In this document: piece by piece, positions 56,186-64,000 of the stretch
Numbering within the stretch: position 1 is the stretch's first letter
Layout: the number at the start of each line of letters is the position of its first letter
DNA from: Vesta saturnalis
Taxonomy: Eukaryota; Arthropoda; Insecta; Coleoptera; Lampyridae
Reading direction: 5' to 3'
Length of the DNA: 64,000 nucleotides
Assembly (NCBI GenBank): GCA_036346205.1
Contig: JARFJB010001910.1
Span: 1,486,501 to 1,550,500 of the forward strand
Notes under the pieces: model-generated
Databases searched by the model: none
The model's input: only the letters and a program-made list of their open reading frames with translations
What the model was told of the DNA's origin: nothing
Position numbers and translations under genes: made by a program

Positions 56186-58860
56186 TTAATTCCAATAATC
56201 GTAAAGTTTACGTTGCAATGTGTATTTCCAGATACGGCATAATATTTGGCCTATCGTGCTAAAGCACTTAGGAGGATGGATAGAGGGATAATGAATTGCC
56301 AATAGATGCCTATGAACAACTACCTTAAATTTTCTCATATCATAAGTGAGAGGAAAGCAGGAACTAGGGAGATCATTCCAGAGTTTAGAAGCCGTGCAGA
56401 ATATTGTGTATTGCGCCCGTTTGGTACGACAAGTGGAGATTTGTACTGCATACTGATGATGTGAATGAGCGAACCGAGTGTTTCTCGCAAAGATAGCCCG
56501 AGAAGGTATCAAAGAATATAATTCAGCAGCACAATAGCCGTTATAATAACGATAATACAAAGAAAGAACTGAAACCATCCTTCTATGCTCAAGGGACTGT
56601 ATGTGAGAAGTTCAACGATAGAGAGATGGAGAGATCAACGATATCCAGAGCGTATTGGGGAGCACTAATCCAGAGGTGAGAATTATATTCCAGATGAGGC
56701 CGAATTTGGGCCTTATACAGCAGAAGGAGTTATCGAGAGGTAAAGTACTGCTTAGATCTGTACAAAAAGCCTATTTTACGAGCATCTGTTTTGGTAGCTG
56801 ACAGAAGATGGCCAACCCATGAGAGATTTGAAGATAGTCATACCCAGCAGAGTAATAGAGTCTGAAAACTTAAGAACTGGGCCATTCATACTTACAACAG
56901 GAAATGATCGATCTTTTTTGGCGGACACAAGGCAACGCTGAATTTTGTTAGCATTAAATTTAACTAGATTATTGCTTTCCCATTCGAGAATACGTTGAAT
57001 GTCTTTGTTGATTGAATTTGCCATTTCAGCTTTAATTTCTTGATTTGACATAGAAGGTGGATTATCACTATGAGTAGACTGAGATGAACTACAATGAAGA
57101 GTGCTGTCGTCAGCAAAGTAATGGATGGGGTTAGTTGTTGATGAAATAAGGTCATTTATGTACAGCAGAAAAAGTGTAGGCGCTATAACGGATCCCTGTG
57201 GTATGCCCGCGTTAATGCTTACTTACTTCTTTTGGGGGAAAAAGCCATCAACTACGACACGTATTCGTCTTTTATCAAGGAAACTAGAAACCCAGTTGAT
57301 GAGCGTATCATTTAACCCAAACGATGTGAGTTTGGCAAGTAAACACTTATGCCAAACTTGGTCAAATGCCTTTGAGATATCTAAAGCGACTACAACTGTT
57401 TCACCGGACTGCTCTACTGTATTGTTCCAAACTTGGGTCACATATGAAAAAGATCACCTGTTGAACGACTTTGCCTAAACCCATATTGGTGGTCACTAAG
57501 GGGTTAGTTTCAAGGAACGTGAGCAGTTGCTGATTGATGGCTCTTTCCATGATTTTAGACAAAATGGAAGTGATGACAATTGGTCGGTAGTTTGAGGATC
57601 GGTCTTATCGCCTTTTTTGGGAATAGGTTGAACATTTGCTAACTTCCATGATGAAGGAAATTCCCAGAAATAGAGATCGCATAGAGCTTAGATAGGACTG
57701 GTACTAGTTCGGGTGAACATTTCTTTAAGACAATAGGGGATACCTCTGGGCCAGTCGCCTTATTGAGATCAAGCCTACTGATTCGATTCCAAGAGCTTGT
57801 ACCGAAAATGAATTGGTTTCATAGCGTATGAAGAAGAGTTGACTAGGGCACATCTTTTCCAGAATCATTGAGACACGAGTTTGATGCAAACAAATCCACA
57901 AAACGTTGGCTTTTCTACAGAATCAGCAATTACCGATCCGTTAATAGATGTCAGAAATGAAAAGTTCAAAGTTTTACTAATGGCTTTAGCTAAAGACCAA
58001 AATTTAAACTGCCTAAAGGAGATGTAGCTAGTTCATTGCATTTTCGTTGTTCGAACAACTTTTAGTTTTAGTGATGACACTTTTGCAGATATTTCTAGCA
58101 CCAACGTATTCTACATGACTGTCAACCGATGTATTAGATTTCCATTTAATGTAATATTTATTTTTTAAAGATTTTGCATCAGTACAAGCCTTATTGAACC
58201 AAGGTTGGGGTGAATGACCTATACGGTACTGTTTTTGGGAATGTATAACTCCATTCCCATGAGGATGACTTCAGATACTGAAAGAGCGATGTCCGAAGAA
58301 GAGGACGACTTAAAACAATATTCACGCCATGGAAAGGTTGCAAAGAAATCCCGTAAATTACTCCATCGAGCTGACCTAAAACACCACAAGGTTCTATCGG
58401 TTTTGCGAACAACAGTGGAATTAGGTACTGTAGAAATGATTTCTATTAGACAATGGTCGGAAAGACCTAAAGGCGAAAGAACGGAAGTTTTATAAACAAG
58501 AGGGTTTGATGTAAGAAAGAGATCTAGAAGATGTGGAGTATGGTTAGGGTTATCAGGGATTCTTGTGGGTTCAGAAATCATTTGTGTGAGATCACATGAA
58601 ATAGCAAATATAAATAATATGAATAAAATGATACAAAACAAGATTTTTGCTTCTAGCCCATAAGGTATACAATCGCAAGCAAGGTCAGAGGGGTGGTTTT
58701 CTAATATATGACGTAGAATTTTGTGCACCAGTAAATTTATTTGTAGCTTATTAGAGTTACGATTGAATGAATCACGTATCGAAGAAAGCTTTTGCATTCT
58801 CGTGATAATACGAAAATCTAACCTACTGTTTCCATTAAAGATTAAGTTATTGTATGTGTT
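56186..58860 (-). pseudogene. Decayed non-LTR retrotransposon (Jockey/CR1 group), endonuclease and reverse transcriptase
   Basis: Minus-strand order: an endonuclease C-terminal half (58620-58400) with FAISCDLTQMISEPTRIPDN, LLDLFLTSNPLVYK and GLSDHCLIEI; a poorly readable middle; then reverse transcriptase at about 57440-56800, with VALDISKAFDQVWHKCLLAK, INWVSSFLDKRRIRVVVDG, GIPQGSVIAPTLFLLYIND and FADD (about 57105), then ITLLGMTI. A C-terminal domain with CTASKLWNDLPSSC (about 56385) ends at 56186. Multiple frame changes. Near 58640 the endonuclease is interrupted by a hydrophobic LFCIILFILFIF stretch that is foreign to the family. I do not assign a clade more precisely. Confidence 0.82.
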
Positions 58861-58989
58861 TTACAGGTTATAATTAGTTGTAACATCATTAACAAACAAT
58901 AACCTGAATGATGACATATTTAGCATGGACTTTAATATAACGTCTACAGTACGTCATAGCATTTGAAATTAAGTTACAAAATTCTGCAA

Positions 58990-59110
58990 AAAAAGGAAAA
59001 GGAAAAGGCCACGTATTTCATTCCCTCCTGCAAGGGGAGGGCGGTCTGCTCGAGCTTTCCGAGCTCCTTCAGCCACAATCATGGATTCCCAGCATACATG
59101 CATACATTAC

Positions 59111-59193
<83 letters not shown>

Positions 59194-59447
59194 TGGTGGG
59201 ATTAAGGATGGGTGTTGTCAGAATAGGATCGGAAGGAACAGAGTTAGAGTTCTGAGGGAAAATTCTACCCCAGCATTCGCCTAAGTAGCCGCACATGGTA
59301 TGCATAGACGCAGTGACCATGCCGCTACATTTTTATGAGGAAACCCCCCTGCAAAAACCCCATACAAGGTAGACGGTAACGGGAATCAAACCCATTACCT
59401 CCCGAATGCTAAGTAAGTCATGTCACCACTACGCTACCAGCTTGGTC
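58990..59447 (-). mobile_element. tRNA-derived SINE containing a (TA)n run
   Basis: The minus-strand head at 59447-59365 is tRNA-like: A box TAGCGTAGTGG and B box GGTTTGATTCCCG, and an 8-bp T-arm stem GTAATGGG/CCCGTTAC around TTTGATT. The body (59365-59195) is GC-richer than its surroundings and includes GCGGCATGGTCACTGCG and GCGAATGCTGGGGTAGAATT. After the (TA)n run a second non-AT block (59110-58995, GGAGCTCGGAAAGCTCGAGC and GCCCTCCCCTTGCAGGAGGG) probably forms its 3' part. It differs from the tRNA-derived repeat at 9 and 56 kb. Confidence 0.7.
59112..59190. repeat. (TA)n microsatellite inside the SINE
   Basis: TA run with a single TG interruption near 59145. Confidence 0.95.
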
Positions 59448-59459
59448 GTCTGCAAAAAC

Positions 59460-60720
59460 GTACAGTCACGCTTTGATAACGTCGAACTGCTTTCACTCTC
59501 AACGTGTTTAGAGCGGACGTAGAAGCTTTCTTGAGTTACTTTTACAGAACGTCTAGTACTCCTTAAGACGTCTCGTTACAAAGCTCTGTATAAAGTTACA
59601 ATATTTTTGTTGCACATATAGTGCATTTGTTTAACTTTTATTTTTACCAGTAATAGAATCATGAACTACAACTTGGGCAATGTTTGCGTGCATTCAAAAA
59701 GTAATACGTACACAATGTTTAAGTCCTCAAGCGGTATGGGACATTTCGCGCCGCTTCGCCGCTAGAACAATTTTAATATTTGGAATAACATACACACTAA
59801 GTAAATTTTAATAATGTAATTTATGAAATCAGAGGGAATATTGTACCTTATCGCCTACGTAAATAAGTAGTGGTATAAAAAGTAAGCGTTGCCATATTAA
59901 TTTTCTACAAGAACAATATAAGCATTAAAAAATATTTTTCTAAAAGATTAAAAATTGATGTAAGATGCAATAGACATGTTGTTTTTTTAATACGCACAGA
60001 GAACACTATATGCAATTTTAATTATTTACACTTTTATATTTTATGAAATATAAAATACTTTCGTTGTAAGACTAAATATTCAATGTTTTCTTCATTGTTC
60101 AACATACTTTCTAATTATTTTAAACACGAACTTTAACTGTATGCAGTAGGTCTGAACTGATTGTGGAAAGTGCAGTTATGACACTTCTTCTTTACTTCTG
60201 TGATGTGTTTCATTTTTGTAAACCATGTCATTCACGAAACCCAACAGAAATTCAATTCACATTTTTATAAAATCTTTGGGTATATTAGTGTATGGACCTC
60301 TATATTTTAAAGAATAGCGTTAGTTATTCATAGTAGGGTTGAGAGGCGAAGCTTTGAAATAACCTGCCTTTAAAGAATTTAATTCAAAATAAAATTATCA
60401 ACAAGAGAAAAGTGCACTGCAAGCACCCTTTCTAAAGGGTGCTTTCACCATGTAACCTACGTACCTTTATCCCGATTTGAACATAGGGTTACACTTAAAG
60501 TTAATTTATCAAGTTACCAAGATTTCTGCGTCGCATTAATTTTTATTACTACTTAAGTTTAGTCGATTCAGTTTTCTTATTTCACCTATTATTTATCCCA
60601 AAACGCATTTGCTTCAATAATTTAAAATTTGTTGTGTAATGGTTATGACGCACCAGTAGAAGAGAGGCACCCTCCCCACTTCTTTTTTTACGTCACAAGC
60701 CCCTCTTACTTTCAGTTTTT
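59460..60720. other. No gene seen
   Basis: Mixed composition. A slightly GC-richer block (59720-59765, GCGCCGCTTCGCCGCTAG) stands out, and a 6-bp hairpin GCACCCTTT/AAAGGGTGC occurs at 60424-60443. No frames or known elements. Confidence 0.5.
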
Positions 60721-60724
60721 ATAC

Positions 60725-60995
60725 GCTCACGTGGGAGACCGAATTTTCCACCCCTAAGGTTTCTTTCCAGAGGTCATTTTCAACCCCTAATTATTTTTGT
60801 TTTTACTCGCCCACGTGTAGGACGTGTTTTTTCACCCCTATTTTATGACAGCTCACGTATAGGACGCGTTTTTGTACCCCTATGGTTTATTTTCGGAGGC
60901 CTTTTTCAACCCCTAATTATTTTTTGTTGTATTAAAAGTCTTTTTGACAGCAATTTTTGTACCTGCTCACGTGAGGGGCGATGTAGGGGTTGGTC
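60725..60995. repeat. Degenerate repeats built on CACGTG/CACGTA and ACCCCTAA phrases
   Basis: GCTCACGT or GCCCACGT starts at about 60725, 60809, 60851 and 60965, mostly followed by a GGGAGACC, TAGGACG or TAGGACGCG block and then CACCCCTA or TACCCCTA. The pair at 60781 and 60907 (CAACCCCTAATTATTTTT) is spaced about 125 bp apart. The units are diverged and their length varies. Several contain the E-box hexamer CACGTG. Function unknown. Confidence 0.65.
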
Positions 60996-60999
60996 CTTG

Positions 61000-61470
61000 G
61001 ACCTGGAGTTGGTCTTAGGGTTATTTTTGATGGACAGCTTTAACCCTAATTAAGGTCCTTTTGGTTGTATTAAGAGAAGTACCCCTGGAGGTTAGGCAAA
61101 CGCACACGCATACAATGTTGGAAATTTCATAATTACCCTAATAAGATATTATTATTAAAATTATCGATCCTATTGTTTTAAAATGGTCATATGCTATTGG
61201 GTACGTTCGGATGATCTTCACCTATACGAGAAATTTATTTATACGCTGTATTTCTAATAAGGAGGTTCTTGTAAGACACGTGTAGGGCTTCGCAACTTGT
61301 TCTCGGGCTTTCGCCCCCTGGCTGGAGATGGTATGGGAACCCTAACCTCATAAGACAAGTGTAGCACTTAGCCTCTATCGTGGCCTCCTTGGCGCAATTG
61401 TATGTAGGTTCTAACTTAATCTTACAGCTGTAGGCCTTCGTCCCGTCATACAAAATTGTATTGTAATAAG
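61000..61470. other. GC-moderate stretch with no gene seen
   Basis: The minus-strand frame 61235-61453 has no recognisable family. GTAAGACACGTGTAG-like phrases recur near 61275, 61355 and 61485, which could be a diverged repeat. The true outer boundary of the large inverted repeat may lie here, since the other arm runs off the window. Confidence 0.4.
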
Positions 61471-62288
61471 ATGGCCCTAGCTTTGTAAGACAGGACTTGT
61501 ATCAGGGTCTGCACCTGGCCCTTTCAGTAAAAATTGATTTTAGCGCCATCTAGTGGCGTATAGACTAATGAACATTTTCTATAATAGAAGTTGATAATGC
61601 ACACCTCTCTCTTGCTCTATCTTGTTTCTCTCTCTCCCTCTCTCTCTTTAGGCTCTCTCTCACACACACACAGACAAACCAATTAATTAATTAATCAATC
61701 AATCTCAAACAAATCATGCTCGATCACCAGATCAATCTCAATCAATCAACCGAAATTGTGTCTTACAGTTTGCGGAAACAAGATTACAGTTCAAAACTGA
61801 ATACATTAAAGTCTAAATTAAATATGACGTGAAATAATAAATAATTTCTACCCTAATGCAATGCTACTTTTTGTATAGGCAGATTCTCTCTTTCTAAACA
61901 GGCATCACCTATACATTCGGAAAATTATGTCTGATTTATTTGCATGTTCAATTACACACACACACACACACAAAATTGTTTCATAGTAACGTGTTCGTTA
62001 ACTGTTATAAAAATCCCATTAAAAAGACCGGAAAGTAATAATTACTTATATATCACATAGAGTTAAATTAAACTAACATGTTTTTAAGAATATCAAACCG
62101 ATATAATGGAAATAAAAAGCAAAATGTTTTAATGGTTTTATTATTATAAGAATTAACAATAACTACAAGTTTAAAATCTACGAATACATACCAACTATTT
62201 GTAGAACTGATCATATAACGTCATCCTATAAGAGTAATAATACATTTTAAAAATCTTTATCGACATTTTTGTTAGCAATATCAGGTAA

Positions 62289-62289
<1 letters not shown>
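61471..62289 (+). repeat. Left arm of a large inverted repeat
   Basis: About 820 bp that recurs inverted at 63201-64000. It contains, in order, ATGGCCCTAGCTTTGTAAG, a GCGCCATCTAGTGGCG palindrome, CT-rich and CA-rich microsatellite (61600-61675), AATTAATTAATCAATC repeats and an ACACACACAC run (61957-61971). The inner end is TATCAGGTAAAAAA, next to a (TA)n run. Small length differences occur in the CT, CA and LINE-free parts. Confidence 0.92.

Positions 62290-62333
<44 letters not shown>
62290..62333. repeat. (TA)n microsatellite at the inner edge of the left arm
   Basis: Pure TA run; the right arm has no equivalent at its inner edge. Confidence 0.95.
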
Positions 62334-62338
<5 letters not shown>

Positions 62339-62596
62339 TAATACGCTTACCTTTAGAAGTGTTTTTTCTCTCCATCTGTACCATATGTTGAACTGAAATT
62401 TTTTTTATACAACGTAATGTAATCTCACTAAACACGATTTATGAATGCTTGGATATAAACTGGCTATTACATTCCGATCATTAACTAATTTAGAAATTAA
62501 TACACAAAGCCTGATTACTGCTACTCGTATTTAGCAATTATGTTGTACTTATAAAATTTACTTTCAAAACACTTACAAATATTTAAAAAATTTTGT

Positions 62597-62634
<38 letters not shown>

Positions 62635-63200
62635 ACACATATGTACTTCACGTTATATGGATTTGTATCAGTTGAGATTAATAGCAATGTTAACTAAACG
62701 ACTTAAAATTTCTAATCTGAAATAAGAGTAACGTAATCTAATCTAATTTATTTGAAATTTCATAGAGAGCATCACTATCATCAAGATTTTGAGATACATT
62801 GATCTCATCGTCTTCACCTTGAACGATTATATTGTAACAACCTATAAATCAGCTAATAACCCCTGACAGTTTTTATCAGACACTATTATTATTATTATTA
62901 CATGGACACGAGGTTATTCCTAAATTAACTGGTTTCAGTACAGCTCTAGAAATGCTGCACACTCTTCAAATCTTTCAGTTCGTTCTCAGAAGCTGTACCG
63001 TGTTCATTTCCTTGAATTTTATCTGCATTCTATTTCGAGACTGCAGTACGTTTTCTAATACATAAACAGGATCTTCAATATTGTGATGCATGTAGCAGCA
63101 AAACACGTTAGCTAGCTAGTTTCACCTCTATATTGTTTTACATGCAAGTCTGATCTTATCGTAAATACTTCTGTCAAAAAGCTAATTAAACATAGTTTTT
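62334..63200. other. Spacer between the inverted-repeat arms
   Basis: About 870 bp of AT-rich DNA with a (CA)n run at 62600-62637 and a short ATT run at 62884-62899. No recognisable protein. A minus-strand stretch bounded by TTTCAG (near 62395) and GTAAGC (near 62351) looks like a 43-base exon by splice signals alone, which is too little to call. Confidence 0.5.
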
Positions 63201-64000
63201 TACCTGATATTGCTAACAAAAATGTCGATAAAGATTTTTAAAATGTATTATTACTTATAGGATGACGTCATAAGATCAGTTCTACAAATAGTTGGTATGT
63301 ATAAGTAGATTTTAAACTTGTAGTTATTGTTAATTCGCTTATAATAATAATACCATTAAAACCTTTTGCCTTTTATTTCCATTATATCAGTTTGATATTC
63401 TTAATAACATGTTAATTTAATTTAACTCTATGTGATATATAAGTAATTATTACTTTCCGGTCTTTTTAATGGGATTTTTATAACAGTTAACGAACACGTT
63501 ACTATGAAACAATTTTGTGTGTGTGTGTGTGTAATTGAACATGCAAATAAATCAGACATAATTTTCCGAATGTATAGGTGATGCCTGTTTAGAAAGAGAG
63601 AATCTGCCTATACAAAAAGTAGCATTGCATTAGGGTAGAAATTATTTATTATTTCACGTCATATTTAATTTAGACTTTAATGTATTCAGTTTTGAACTGT
63701 AATCTTGTTTCCGCAAACTGTAAGACACAATTTCGGTTGATTGATTGAGATTGATCTGGTGATCGAGCATGATTTGTTTGAGATTGATTGATTAATTAAT
63801 TAATTGGTTTGTCTGTGTGTGTTAGAGAGCCTAAAGAGAGAGAAGAGAGAAACAAGATAGAGCAAGAAGAGGTGTGCATTATCAACTTCTATTATAGAAA
63901 ATGTTCATTAGTCTATACGCCACTAGATGGCGCTAAAATCAATTTTACTGAAAGGGCCGTCGACCCTGATACAAGTCCTGTCTTACAAAGCTAGGGCCAT
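63201..64000 (-). repeat. Right arm of the large inverted repeat, cut by the window end
   Basis: Inverted match to 61471-62289. Position 64000 pairs with 61471, so the arm may continue past the window. Differences from the left arm include a shortened CT tract and an indel near 63955-63963 (left GTCTGCACCTGG, right GTCGACGG in the same sense). Confidence 0.92.

Noticed and set aside
57125..58495. Plus-strand frames (57125-57478, 58214-58495) opposite the decayed LINE
   Set aside because: The minus strand carries the conserved reverse transcriptase and endonuclease motifs, so these are shadows.
62351..62395. 43-base mini-exon between TTTCAG and GTAAGC on the minus strand
   Set aside because: Supported only by splice-like hexamers in AT-rich DNA, with no neighbouring exon or protein match.
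1..64000. CRISPR arrays, bacterial operons, rRNA genes
   Set aside because: None seen: no regularly spaced short direct repeats with unique spacers, no rRNA-like sequence, and gene structure is eukaryotic.

Overview
This window looks like intergenic DNA from an insect nuclear genome. It is strongly AT-rich, has no bacterial-style gene packing, and almost every recognisable protein fragment belongs to a transposable element. The mix of families (Gypsy, hAT, mariner and DD41D Tc1/mariner, pogo/Tigger, piggyBac, Penelope, Jockey-type and RNase H-bearing non-LTR elements, tRNA-derived repeats) is typical of a large, repeat-rich insect genome. A beetle is my guess, but nothing in the window proves the order.

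Layout. 0.9-1.4 kb: internally deleted mariner. 2.0-8.9 kb: a Gypsy element on the minus strand split by a 5.0-kb hAT element with an 8-bp target duplication. About 9.0 kb: a tRNA-derived repeat that recurs at 55.7-56.0 kb. 11.2-16.0 kb: fold-back elements with long terminal inverted repeats that start TA/CAGxGTG, next to (TA)n runs, then a pogo/Tigger fragment. 17.3-20.4 kb: a mariner gene split by an RNase H-bearing non-LTR retrotransposon. 21.8-23.3 kb: a Penelope-like unit with a GIY-YIG endonuclease fragment between inverted arms that carry hammerhead-like motifs; further motif copies lie near 24.2 and 29.9 kb. 24.9-28.1 kb: a fold-back element containing a smaller palindrome and a DD41D transposon. 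32.0-35.3 kb: three fold-back elements in a row separated by (TA)n, the last encoding a nearly complete DD41D transposase. 36.5-39.9 kb: another inverted-repeat element, a perfect hairpin, and a tandem duplication with a palindromic MITE inserted in one copy. 42.1-43.5 kb: two weak candidates for host coding exons. 44.1-51.2 kb: a Penelope reverse transcriptase split by a structurally full-length Jockey-type element with an 11-bp target duplication, all between inverted ends. 51.3-53.8 kb: a dead piggyBac. 54.4-55.3 kb: a third DD41D relic. 56.2-58.9 kb: a decayed non-LTR element. 59 kb: a tRNA-derived SINE. 61.5-64.0 kb: a large inverted repeat with about 0.8-kb arms that runs off the window.

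How it works together. I see no operon-like or pathway organisation. The coherent story is serial nesting of mobile elements. Target duplications and interrupted reading frames give the relative order at several sites. All transposase and reverse transcriptase genes seen carry frameshifts, stops or lost residues, so none looks autonomously active as written. The DD41D copy at 33.3-35.3 kb and the Jockey copy at 45.4-50.2 kb are the least damaged.
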